Shown one piece after another: positions 31,925 through 43,305 of a DNA stretch of 64,000 bases. Origin of the DNA: Lotus japonicus (taxonomy: Eukaryota > Streptophyta > Magnoliopsida > Fabales > Fabaceae); contig NC_080041.1 of the NCBI RefSeq assembly GCF_012489685.1, positions 22,073,802 through 22,137,801 of the forward strand. The letters run 5' to 3'. The translations under genes and the position numbers were made by a program. The notes under the pieces are model-generated. The model worked only from the letters and a program-made list of their open reading frames with translations. It was not told where the DNA came from and did not search any database. The first letter of the stretch is position 1. Every line of letters begins with the position of its first letter.

Positions 31925-34900
31925 GCCACTCTTCGATATGTTCTCAGAAATCCCGAGTGCCCCCCCGCTGGTGAAGAGTGAAACTCAGCGAAAATATCAG
32001 GTAAAAGAGGGGAATCAGCACTTAGAACTAGTCTACCCTGATACAACAATACTCCTTGCCGCAGACTGAACCTTGGCCTCGAACTTGCATCATGCTGTAA
32101 GTCTTCTACTACCTTGCTTAAAATTGGATCTGATTCAATCTCCAATTGCATCTGTTGTTTATGTAACCAGATTGGGAACGAAATAATCTCTCGGAACTCA
32201 CCCTCTTCATACATTCTGGATAAGGAATTTGCAGCTGTATTTTCTGGACCAGGTTTATAAATCACTTCAAAATGATAACCTAAAAGCTTGGCTATCCAAT
32301 TTTGTTGGTCAGCAGTAGTTATACGTTGCTGCAAGAGGTGTCCTAAACTCTTTTGATCGGAATACACCTTGAAACTTCTTCCAAGCAAATAGGGCCTCCA
32401 ATGTTGCACCGCTAAGACAAGGGCCATTAACTCTTTTTCATAAGCAGACTTACTCAAGTTTCTTTGTGACAGCGCCTTGCTAAAGTAAGAAATTGGCCTT
32501 CGATTCTGCATCAGAACTGCTCCTATGCCCGTCCCAGAAGCATCACACTCAATCTCAAATGGTTGAGAAAAATTTGGTAAAACCAACAGTGGAGTCTGAG
32601 TCATGACTCTCTTCAACTCCTCAAATGCTTCCAAAGCTGCTGGGTTCCAATGAAACCCTTCTTTTTTTGTTAATTCTGTCAAAGGCTTGGCGATTTTCCC
32701 ATATCCTGCAATAAATTTCCTATAATACCATGTCAAACCCAAGAATCCCCTTACTCCTTTAACATTGCGTGGAACTGGCCACTCCACCACACTCTTAATT
32801 TTTCCAGGATCCACTGCCACACCTTGATCAGAAATTAAGTGGCCTAAGTATTCAACCTGCTTACTTCCAAAAACACACTTTTTTTTGTTTGCAACAAACT
32901 GCTGCTCTTGTAATACAGCCATAACCATTGCCAAATGCTGCAAGTGTTCCTTCCACCCCTTACTATACACCAATATATCGTCGAAGAAGACTAAGACAAA
33001 TTTTCTGAGATACGGTTTGAATACCTGGTTCATGGCGGCCTGAAAGGTAGCCGGGGCGTTGGTTAACCCAAACGGCATAACCAAGTATTCATAGTGGCCT
33101 TCGTGTGTTCGGAAGGCTGTCTTATGGATGTCTTCTTCTCTCATGCGTATTTGATGATATCCTGATTTCAAATCCAGCTTAGAAAAGTAAGCTGCCCCAT
33201 GTAGCTCATCCAACAACTCTTCAACAACTGGAATAGGATATTTATCGGGAATAGTTACCTTATTCAGCTCCCTATAGTCCACACACATCCTCCATGAGGC
33301 ATCTTTTTTTTTAACCAATATAACAGGGCTGGAGAACGCACTAGAGCTATGTCGGATTATCCCTTGCTGCAACATTTCATTTACCTGCTTCTCAATCTCA
33401 TCCTTGTGATGATAAGGATATCGATAAGGACGAACACTAATGGGACCAGCTTCTTTGTGCAACTCTATAGAATGAACAATATGTCTCGGTGGTGGAAGTC
33501 CTTTTGGTTCTTTAAAAATTCCTGAGAACTCTGTTAATACCTGTTGGATGTCATTTCTTTGTTGAGAAGACAGCCCTTGTTCCTTACTGGATTCAGGTTC
33601 TCCAACATTTTCCTTCATTAGACTTTGTAATGATGCTGCTGGCCTTTCCTTGTTCTTATGGCAACCCCGCTTCTGTCCCTGTAATTCCACCTTTTGTCCT
33701 TCCCAACAGAAACTTAGAGTCATTTCCTCCCAATCAAAAGTCACTTTCCCAAATTTCCGCAACCAGGCCACTCCTAGTATCATATCCAGATCTCCCAGTT
33801 CCAGCACATATGATTCTACTGAAGTTTTGAATTCCCCCAATTGAACTTCCACACCTTTGCACTTGCCTCCTGTAGCAACTTTGTGCCCATCACCCAATCT
33901 CACACCCATAGTCTTCCCCTGCTCCACTGCAATTTCTAAGGCTGCCACTACCTGAGGTGATACGAAATTATGGCTTGCACCAGTGTCAATCAACATCACT
34001 AGTGAGACCCCATTGATTTTTCCTTCCACTCGTAGTGTTGAAGGAGGTATTCCTCCACTCTGATCAGTATCCATCAACCCAAACACCTCCATGGAGCCAC
34101 AGTCCAGAGTTTGTTCCTCTTCCTCTTCTTGCACTTCAATGGCAATAATCTCACCTATTTCATTCACCGTTTCGTCGTCTCCCAGCACCAACAGTCGCAA
34201 TTGCTTCTCTGCGCATTGATGCAGAGGATGATACCTCTCTCCACATCTGAAACACAACCCTTGGGCCTTTCTATTCATCAACTCAGAATAGGGAAGATGT
34301 TTGGTGCCTCGATTCCGGTCGCTGGTGACAGAACGGCGTCCTTCGTCGCCGTTGGTGCGGCTACCTTGCTGGACGGTGGTGCGTGACTCACTCTGAATCG
34401 AGTTCCCCACCAAATTCCCTTTGGATTGGGTTCCCACACTTGGGCCAAGCCCGGAACCCAATTTACTAGTGTTGGGATATTGACCCGACCCGGACCCGCC
34501 TTTATCAACATAACCCGAACTCCAATCTCTGCTTCCTTTCCACGCTCGTGTTCCAGTCGACTCACCGCCTCTGGGAATCGATGCTCCCTGTAGCTCTGTT
34601 TCCACATCTCGAGCCAAACGCATAGCTTGTAATCGATTCGCTGGAGTGAACGTTCGAACACGCATCCGAATCTCTGGCCGAAGACCTCCGATAAAATACC
34701 CCAAATATTGCTCCTCTGGCAATCGTGGTACCTGAGAGGATATGAATTCGAAGTCAGCCAAATAATCACCCACATTCCCGGTTTGTGTCAAATCTTTAAG
34801 TTCCTCAAAGGGATTATCACTCCGGCGACCTCCGTAGCGACCAATCAACGCCCGTTTCAGTTTTTCCCAAGTCAGATTATCCTCAGTTTCACGAAGGAGG

Positions 34901-35253
34901 TTGAACCAGTGAATGGTTGCTCCTTCCAAGCTCAGTTTGGCCAAACGTATTTTCACCTCCCCTGTTGAGCCTTGCACTTCGAAATACGTCTCCGCTCGCG
35001 TGATCCATCCAACCGGATCTGTGCCATCGAACGGTGGTAGCTCCACCTTCTTTACAGCCATTCGATACTCCCTCGTGGATTCGTCTTCCGATAGGGGTTG
35101 CTCACGATGGTCCTCTTGACAGTTGTTGCGCAGCTTGGCGAGTTCTTCCAGGATGGATTGCCGGAATTCGACCAAGGATTGACGCACAGAACCCTCCATC
35201 GCGGTTACTCTTTCCTCCAACGCATCCATTCTGTCTGTCATTTTTGGGGGCAT
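31925..35253 (-). pseudogene. Ty3 gag-pol polyprotein, integrase truncated
   Basis: The start chosen is MPPKMTDRM at 35253. The order is a retrotrans-gag domain, a CCHC knuckle CFRCGERYHPLHQC (near residue 335), protease LIDTGASHNF (near 423), reverse transcriptase with FFDDILVYS (near 754), RNase H with IECDASGTGIGAVL (near 904), and the first ligands of the integrase zinc finger. The frame leaves the element at 31925, about residue 1109, where the Tekay LTR begins. A short C-terminal tail ending LEDKAAIAGGQ and a stop survives at about 27812-27780, just before the polypurine tract. The protein could keep RT activity but not integrase. Confidence 0.92.
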
Positions 35254-35699
35254 GGACAATGACGATAATACCTCGCTAGTTCCTCTCGAGTATCCGGCAG
35301 GTCGGAGCAATTGATATAACCAGTAATTTCTGAACTGAAATATATATGTATTAAATGGTAATATATGAGCTAGAGCTCTTACAATGGATGAAAAAAACAC
35401 CAGAGTCAGTGACTCCTACCAAAGATATTCTCTCCTATGACAATACTACCAATATCCAGAATGATCCTCCTCACTCTCTCTCTCACTCTATATACCCGAA
35501 TCCCTATCATTATCTTGCCAGCTCACCCCCTCCTCTAACTAACACTAATCCTCTCTCCCGGACCCCACCTTCCTTCTCCTAGAATAAACTTGCCAAACCC
35601 TGGGCTTTTCTCTGCCCTTCTCCACAATTGTTTCCTCAAGGTTTATTGGCTCACTAGTATTGTCCAGTGTTCTATCAGAAGCAGAAAAGTGGCTGATTT

Positions 35700-37115
35700 A
35701 TATATGCTTACTTTGCACTCAAGTTCTTAAAGGAAGTCCATTTTTCTGGATCACAGAACCTCTCTGGAAATTCTTTTCATCAGCCTGGTGCTGTTCTGAA
35801 TCTCTATACTGAGACAGCTGCTACCCTCTTGAAGGTTTGACTCAACTTAATTTGTTTTTATGCTCATCTCAGCCTTATCTGATATTCACCTTTGTCTGGG
35901 GATTTGTCTTTGTCCAATTACAGGTTCTTCAACCTCATACTGGCTTGGTTACATCTGGGCTACTTAAAGAGGAGCTTGAGAGTTTGCACATATCTATCAT
36001 AGATTCAAATCCAAGGCTCCAAAATGGTGGGACTACTGATTCATCTACTTCTGATGGATACGCGGAGGACATTGAAGCAGAAGCAAACTCCTACTTCCAT
36101 CAAATGTTTTCTGAACAGTTACACATTAATGCAATGGTGTAAATGCTTGCCCGATTCAAGGAATCTTCTGTGAAGAGGTATTTCAAGTCAGACTGTGTTT
36201 TGGTACTAATTATATTTGCTGGGAAAATGGATTTAGCTTGTTAGAGTATGTAACTATTTTTACTGTCAGCAGAGTTGTAATGTCAATTAGTGTTAGGTAG
36301 TTGCTGTAAGGTGTGAATGATTTTAATACATCATCAAAATTGGTTACGGCACCGGTTGTTGTAAAGGCTGCTAAGCCTCAACTTCAAATACATATCCATG
36401 TAATCAGTTCAACAATTATGAAGGTTCTTAGTTCTTGCATGGAAAATACAAGATTCTTCTCTCTGGATATTTCTTTCTTTTCCCCAACTTTCTCACTCAC
36501 AATTCAAACATTAGCTAAATTAAGTTAGCATAAGGCAATGGCAATGGATCTATTGACTATTTCCTCAAGCAATGTTGTGATTTTACATTGCAATAAACTT
36601 GTGCTTAAGAAATGTCTTCATAAATTAATTGGATTTTTTCATACTTGTTTATGTTATCAAGCTTGAAGTTTTTCTTATGCACACTAGTTGCTTTAGCTAA
36701 CATTTCAATGTTTCTGGAAGTTATATGTGTATTCATTGATTCTGATTTACATTATTTATTTGCTTTTTTTTTTAACATGTATCAGGTTTTGTAACTCATC
36801 TCTCTTTGGGGATTGCGCTTCGTTATGTTCTTGATGCATTGCCCAAACCTGAAGATCCAAAAGTCTGTATTGTTTTGTAAAGTGGATTTCTTGAAGTTTT
36901 TATTTACATATGACTTGATCACACCTTCTGCTTGTTGCAGATGTTCTTGTTTGGAAGTCTGGCACTAGAGCAGTTTGTGGGTCGTCTTGTTGAGTGGCCT
37001 CAGTGTTGCAATCACATTCTGCAAATTTCCCCTTTGCGCAGCACGCATTCGGAAATAGTTGGTTTAATTGAACAGGCTCTTGCCAGGATTTCCTCTGGCC
37101 ATATTGATAGAAGTA
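35700..37115 (+). pseudogene. CCR4-NOT transcription complex subunit 1 (NOT1) fragment
   Basis: Recognisable exons encode parts of NOT1, the deadenylase scaffold, in the region around the TTP-binding domain. They are: about 35730-35834 (HFSGSQNLSGNSF, AVLNLYTETAATLLK); 35924-36177 (VLQPHTGLVTSGLLKEELES, SYFHQMFSEQLHINAMV); 36786-36862 (THLSLGIALRYVLDAL); and 36941 to about 37113 (LALEQFVGRLVEWP, STHSEIVGLIEQALARISSG). A TAA at 36140-36142 interrupts the second exon. The exon expected between 36177 and 36786 is absent. The rest of the gene is not seen downstream; upstream is the Ty3 insertion. It is a dead partial copy. Confidence 0.82.
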
Positions 37116-37429
37116 TACAAGTCTCATTCTATTTCTTTTATGTGACAAAGTATGCATATCATTTTCAATTGACCATTTTGATACATGAGTTCATTAGGTG
37201 AAAACGTGGTTCTCATTATAGAATATATACATGATAAAATGGTGAAACTAACTTTCTCTTTGTATATAAGCAGATGATGATGCTTACTGTATGAGTAAAT
37301 GTCTACTGATGCTCCATTTTATCCAATACTAACCTTTATTTCCTCTCATTTTCTCTTCTCGTCCAAGAAATATTACAGAGCATCATTGCCAGTATATAAA
37401 CACAACCTCATAAAGAAAAACCGCTTATG

Positions 37430-37690
37430 ACGATAAACAAGCAAGACGCTATAACAAATTTTGGATAAAATGGAATGAGAATATAGCAAAAGATCCTCAT
37501 GTAAAGCGGTGATATCTTGCGAAACGCGTGACATAAAGCGGTGATGTCTCGTGCAAGGCATGACATAAAACGGTAATATCTCGTATGACATGTGACATAA
37601 AATTGTATTATCTCGTGTAGTAACATAAAGTGATGATTTCTCGTGTAGTGCATGACATATAGTAGTGATTTCTCGTGTAACATGCTCTAT
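37430..37690. repeat. Degenerate minisatellite, unit about 25-35 bp
   Basis: Variants of GTGACATAAAGCGGTGATATCTCGTG recur about seven times with changing spacing. Minus-strand ORFs across it are by-products of the repeat. Confidence 0.7.
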
Positions 37691-37859
37691 GTCATCTTTA
37701 CCTTTGAAATATATTCAAGTCATATGGGTCGTAGTTGTTTAGTACAAGTTTACACATGTTTATTTGTTGTACACAATTTATAATCACAGGGTTCTTCGAT
37801 CACATACAACTAGTGAAACACCAAATCTCAGCAAACAGGGGTGGCGTATGAATATAGAA

Positions 37860-38890
37860 GAGTTGGGATAAGGTCCATCGAAATATGTGAGAGGATGTGT
37901 TGAAGTGCATTGTTAAGTGTGTGGATATGAAGTGATTATGCACAATGACATAAAGTTGAAGTGCATCAAGAAGCGTGTCGACATAAAGCTGAAGTGCATG
38001 TGCATTGTGAGACGCGTTGACATAAAGATGATGACATCGTGTAGCATGTTGACACAAAGTTAAAGTACACCGTGAAACGCGTGAACATAAAGTTAAAGTA
38101 CATTGTAAAACGCGTGAATATAAAGATAATATGCACCATGAAGCGAGTTGAATTAAAGTGCATCATGAAACACGTGGATATGAAGTTCAAGAACACTTTG
38201 ACATAAAGTTGAGGTGCATTGTTAAGTACATTAATATAAAGCTGAAGTGAACAGTAACTTAAAGTTGAAGTGTTCATTGACACAAAGTCGAGGCTGGATG
38301 GGAAAATTGATGTGAGTAGTCTAATTGATGCGACAACTATCTATCATGTCATTTATCATTTGACATAAAGATGATGACATCGTGTAGCATGTTGACATAA
38401 AGTTAAAGTACACCGTGAAACGCGTGAACATAAAGTTGAAGTGCATTGTAAAACGCGTGAATATAAAGATGTATAATGTTTCATCCACTCCTCTCTTTTG
38501 AGGTGGAGAAGTGGAATGGTGAGAGAGATAGAAAGAAAAGAAAAAGTAAGAGAGAGAAAATATGAGATGTGATAGATGATAAGATGAGAGAGATAGAAAT
38601 AAAAATAGGTGTAAATGAAGTGTTTAAAAAATGAGGTGTGTGTATATCATTACTCTAAAGATAATATGCACCATGAAACGAGTTGACTTAAAGTGCATCA
38701 TGAAACACGTGGATATGAAGTTCAAGAACACTTTGACATAAAGTTGAGATGCATTGTTAAGTGCATCAATATAAAGCTGAAGTGAACAGTAACTTAAAGT
38801 TGAAGTGTTCATTGATACAAAGTCGAGGCTGGATGGGAAAATTGATGTGAATAGTTCTAGTTGATGCGACAACTACCTATCATATCATTT
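37860..38890. repeat. Degenerate minisatellite based on GACATAAAGTTGAAGTGCAT, with internal duplication
   Basis: Units of about 30-40 bp carry a core GACATAAAG plus AAGTGCAT and ACGCGTGA words. The interval from about 38010 to 38350 is repeated at 38363-38890, interrupted there by a MITE. ORFs at 37800-38057, 37966-38283 and 38624-38872 are repeat-derived. Confidence 0.75.
38471..38655. mobile_element. MITE-like insertion in the minisatellite (185 bp)
   Basis: The uninterrupted paralogous copy at about 38110-38130 shows the empty site. TAAAGAT is duplicated at 38464-38470 and 38656-38662. Ends GTATAATG and CATTACTC are roughly inverted. The interior is purine-rich. Confidence 0.65.
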
Positions 38891-38899
38891 GTGATTTGT

Positions 38900-39600
38900 C
38901 ATTCTTATGAATAGTTATGCCACTTTTGGGAAAAACAAAGGTGAGGTGGGATGAGGAGGTTTTATGTCACGTGTTACACGAAATATCACTCATTCACATC
39001 AATTACTCATTTACAATTTATGTGCTTCTTCCTCATAGACCAAGAAAATCAGTAATCACACTTTGTGACAGGTCTATACACTGTTGGGAACATAAGCTTT
39101 AGCTAGATGTGAAAATCACAATGACAAGTCCCAGGATCAATGGGGTTGTTCCTGCAAGTGTAAAGAAAGTGAAGTAAATAAAAGAGAAGACAAAATAAAA
39201 GGGACTGAAACAATGTTAACGCAAGCATGAGATGACGGTTAACACAAGAACCATGGCTAAAGTAACGTGTACAAAGCATTTGGAAAACACAAAGAAACCA
39301 TTTAACAAGTTCCCAATTCAACTTGTTCGAAAATCAAGTTCATTATTCAGTAGCTGAAAAATTTCCATATCAAGTACCCTAGTGTTTGAAGATCCATGCT
39401 TAACCTAACTCTCTAAGCCTAAAAAAGCATGTACAAAGCATTTGAAAAGCTCAAGTAAACCATTTAGCTCCTTCGAAAACTTAATGAAAAATCAAGTTTA
39501 GCCATCAAAATTCCTACTCATTATGGACATTGGGAGAACAACTAATATTTAATATAGAAAAAAAAATCTGCAAAATGAGACCTTGTAAAACTAGAGTGAC
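38900..39600. other. Intergenic sequence, no gene recognised
   Basis: Contains a loose repeat (GTACAAAGCATTTG with AAACCATTTA) near 39268 and 39430. Nothing else was identified. Confidence 0.5.
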
Positions 39601-39619
39601 AATTTCCTAAGAAACACAC

Positions 39620-40228
39620 CTGAGTTGTGCAGCGAGCAATTGCATCCCAGTTATTATAAGAACCTCTTGAATTTTCTGACCAATCACCGTAGACCATCCT
39701 GAATTAAAGAAATGAATTTCTGAACTATGATCACAAACAATATCATAAGACAAAGAAAGAAAATAGAATAGATTCTTACCCAACTACGAATCCCCCAAAT
39801 GGAGCTGGTTCACCAAGTATCTACACATATATTATTCAAGATATATATAACAACAATATACTTTAGTTGAAACCAATGGAGCTGGTTCACAAAGTACTAC
39901 TTTAGCCCCACCTGCTGCTTCACTTGACCTGAATGGTTTGCCCCCTGTACTCAAAAGAAAACAACCAAAGAAGAAGGAAAGGATGAGAAAAGGAAAAGAT
40001 TCATGGTAAAATCATCAGGCAAAGTACTGAACAACTTAGAATGAATGAGCCCAAGAATCTAACCAGAGGTTCCATTAGGACCGAGTGTGTTGTTGGAGCC
40101 AGAAGCATTCTTAATGTTTGCTTGATGTGATTTTGATTTCTTCAGAGGACACATAACATTCTGGTCCTTTCCAACCTTAACCCTCCGCTCCACAGGATTA
40201 TAGTTCCTAGAAAATATTTAAAAACAAA
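39620..40228 (-). pseudogene. Exon-like remnants of an unidentified gene
   Basis: Minus-strand blocks with plausible splice borders encode EPAPFGGFVVG (near 39820-39781) and VYGDWSENSRGSYNNWDAIA (39698-39620), plus a longer block at about 40207-40062 with ERRVKVGKDQNVMCPLKKSK. The words around GAGCTGGTTCACCAAGTA are duplicated at 39803 and 39880. I do not recognise the protein and no complete frame can be assembled. Confidence 0.35.
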
Positions 40229-40419
40229 ACAGAATTAAAAAAAACAGCATTTTAACTATTGAGCTAGTGATCTATAATAAAGTATTGCTGGCTGTAAAAT
40301 TAAAAAAACACAAAAAGGAAACACGAAAAATGATTAACCAAGAGAAAAATAGCAGAAGAAACCTGCGTTGTCATTGATTTTTTCACTGATTTCCAGCAAC
40401 ATTTCTGCAAACAACTCTT

Positions 40420-40485
40420 GTGTGTCTTTTCCCCCTCAGGACCATCTTTGGCAAGCCCAAAATCCGAAAGCTTTGCATTATATTC
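40420..40485 (-). pseudogene. Receptor-like cytoplasmic kinase fragment (activation loop)
   Basis: After an AG acceptor at 40486-40487, the minus strand encodes EYNAKLSDFGLAKDGPEG then EKTH. This is the DFG motif and activation-loop start typical of RLCK subfamily VII kinases. The frame then continues into unrelated sequence. Only this one exon start is present. Confidence 0.7.
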
Positions 40486-40489
40486 CTAT

Positions 40490-41837
40490 AAAATAACAGA
40501 GCAAAGAAATTTCAGAAATTATTTTGTTTGTTTAAAAATTAAACATTTCTGCAAATACTTAAGAAAACTCATGAAAAAAATATTGATTAGTTCCTTGACT
40601 CAATAGCTTAAGAAAACTCAAAATGTTGAATACTTAAGAAAACTCATGAAACTCATGGAAGCCCTTGAATTAATTATAGGAATATAACATAACAGATTCT
40701 CAAAAGCTTTATCTAATGTTTTCACTAACCTCTTGTCTCAAGCCTTGGTGATTGGACTTCAATACCCCCTTGTTAAACAAATACAAATGACACACAATTA
40801 AGTTCCCCAACAATAGGGACTACATAAGAGATATAATTCATGGGACTTGGCACTTCCATTAGCAACCAGTGGCTTTACAACCAAAATGATTTTGCAGTTA
40901 CACACAAGGAAAGTTCACAGTAAGCATTCAAGAATTAAGTCTAAGTAGTCTGAGCAGGCACGGAAAAGATAGGACCACCATGTCTCTTCTCATAAGTTCT
41001 GACTACATTGCCTCAGAAACACAACCCTCATAATAATAAATGTCCAGGCTATGAGAAACCTCATAATTTGCAGCATCTAAAAATAGTTGAAAAAACAACA
41101 TATACATTAATCCAAGGGGTAAAGTTAAGCCAGCTCTATTAAAAATTAAAAGCCCCTACTAATCCCTTATTAATGAATTAATAGATAAAATTCTAGAGAA
41201 CAAAGCTTTGGTCACAAAGGAAACGCTGCAGTAGATAACTAGAAACCAGGGGAAAGAAAGAAAAACCCCTGGAATAACTACTTGACATAAATAAGTTGAT
41301 AGCATAAAATGCAATGTAACAGCAGCAAAGAGCTTAATAAACCATAAAACTTATACTCCTTTGTGCACAAGATGATAAATTAGTGAATTCAACCTATAAA
41401 GATATGTAAAACAGTGGGCAAGATAAACCATGAAACTAGAACTCCTTTGAGCACGAGATGATAAATTAGTGAATTCAACCAATAAAGATAGAAAATCAAA
41501 TCCAACACATGAATCACAAAGAAACGTGATTTGGGTACCTTGGAGAGGAAGCAACGTACGTACGCACGCAGAGAGCGGTGGAGGATAACCATTGTCGTCA
41601 CTGGAGGCCGCTCGTCATTCATCTTCAAATATAAATTACTAAAGCTTATTGAAAGGCATTGATCTGGTCATATCTGCAGATATGGAAAGATTTTCGCGAA
41701 ACTAACACTACCATTGCGTCCGAAACAGTCAAAAACCTTAGCCTCAACTCTTTTTGACCAAAACAGGATAAAAATGACCTAAATCACAAAAAAGTACATT
41801 ACTAAAGTTTATTTAAGGCAAGATTTCCCAATATAAG
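40490..41837. other. Intergenic sequence with a short duplicated block
   Basis: Two diverged copies of about 65 bp, sharing GATGATAAATTAGTGAATTC, lie at about 41340-41408 and 41427-41492. A minus-strand ORF beginning near 41628 (MNDERPPVTTMVILHRS) runs into a possible donor at 41538. It might be a first exon but resembles nothing known to me. Confidence 0.4.
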
Positions 41838-42128
41838 TTACTAGGTAATTATAAGTAAATTAATGTGCATGAAGGCTCAAATATATTTAAAAAATAGTAG
41901 AGAAAATGAGTTTTAAAATTTCTACACCTAAATATGAAAGTATTGAAAAAAAAAAGGAGGAGAATGTTGAACACACCAAACACTGGATAAATACATATCA
42001 TTTTATAAAAAAATGCATGCTTTCTTTGGGCCTCTAGCCCCGTGTTTTGTAGTTGGCCCTGGCCTTTTACTTGTAAAAAAAGAAAAGCAAATAAAAAATG
42101 AACCTTTTGCAAAATATTACTTAAAAAT

Positions 42129-42200
42129 TATTGAGGTTGGGTTCGAACTCATGTCATGCAAGGGTATATATTGGGAGAACTCAACCGCTAAGCCAAGTCA
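42129..42200 (-). other. tRNA-like segment in unit A
   Basis: Minus strand: TGGCTTAGCGG (A-box-like) and GTTCGAACCC (B-box-like) in tRNA-like order and spacing. The counterpart in unit B is split by the Tekay element at the B-box-like GAACC. Confidence 0.4.
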
Positions 42201-43187
42201 TTACATTGACCATTAATACACTATATTGAAATCAATACTGGAAGCAGTGCATTGGTACTACTTGGAATGAGCCAAGGCATTTCCTCTATGGATCACTTCC
42301 TTGCCAATGGATCATGCTATTTCATGGATCTTAATCATTGTTTGGTTAGCCCACTTTCTCATCTTTGTTTTGGTCGAACACTTCCTCATACAGTGGATAG
42401 TATTATAGATGGCTCAATCCTATTGGGTTTTGAGATATTGGGCTACATGCATTTGGCAGTTTTATTAATTCTAGTTTATCAATTTCACATTGTATTAGTA
42501 AATGTTAGAAGCCTAGAATATTATATCTCTCATGAATACATTAAATCTAGAGAGCACTAGTTTAGTATAAATTGCATTATATAACCAATAGTAAATGCAT
42601 ATTTCTAATTTTATATATTTTAGAAATATTTCTCACATAACTCTCGTACCTTTTCCTCCACTGCTAACCTAGTATAAGCCACTAATTAATAACCAACTGA
42701 ATTAAATTACTGAATGGTCTAATTCCTTGTTTTACAAATCCATGGAATTCTGTCGGATATTTTTGCCAGTGAATGCTAAGAATTTCGATTACGGCTTAAA
42801 GGGATATAACCAAAGTGATAAGTCCGAACAATCCCAGTGACATGATTTAGTCAAATCCACACGCTACCACGTGATAGGTTGCTAGGGAATATTACAGTTG
42901 AGAGGGACATAATTTTCTTCTGAATGTCCACTTTGTTATCAAAATGTATGTGAAATTGGCAGCTTATAGAAATTGTAAAAGAGGAGTATTGAAAGAAAGG
43001 GTGTGTGAGGGGTTGCTAGGGAATATTACAGTTGAGAGGGTCATAATTTTCTTCTGAATGTCCACTTTGTTGGGGCCAAGGGGTCGATCTTAAATTTATC
43101 TTTGTGTGTCCACTTTGTCTATTTTAAGGTTGGGTGTGATATGTGATAAATTGTGTGGCCCGGTCCATGGTCTACAGCTCAAGCTTC

Positions 43188-43195
43188 TATATAAA
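43188..43195 (+). promoter_or_regulatory. TATA box of PTH2-like copy A
   Basis: TATATAAA, 111 bases before the ATG. The equivalents are at 59101 (copy B) and 61605 (copy C, TATAAA). Confidence 0.5.
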
Positions 43196-43305
43196 GAGTA
43201 TCAACATAGTCTGAGTTTTAACTCTATTCAATTTCTTTCAAACTTCAATCTCGTTGAGCACCACTTCCCTAGCACCACTCTCTTCAAACTTCACTCTCGT
43301 TGAGC

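Larger units (their letters stand above)
27416..35677 (-). mobile_element. Ty3-type retrotransposon with a nested Tekay solo LTR
   Basis: The 366-bp LTRs 27416-27781 and 35312-35677 (TGATA...TATCA) are nearly identical. GAAGC flanks both ends (27411-27415 and 35678-35682). The polypurine tract is 27782-27793. Gag to RNase H is one open frame, but most of the integrase is missing and a 4.1-kb foreign LTR sits in its place. Confidence 0.92.

Noticed and set aside
37430..38890. CRISPR-like repeat/spacer appearance
   Set aside because: Units vary in length and sequence, the repeats are not identical, no cas genes exist, and the context is plant nuclear DNA.
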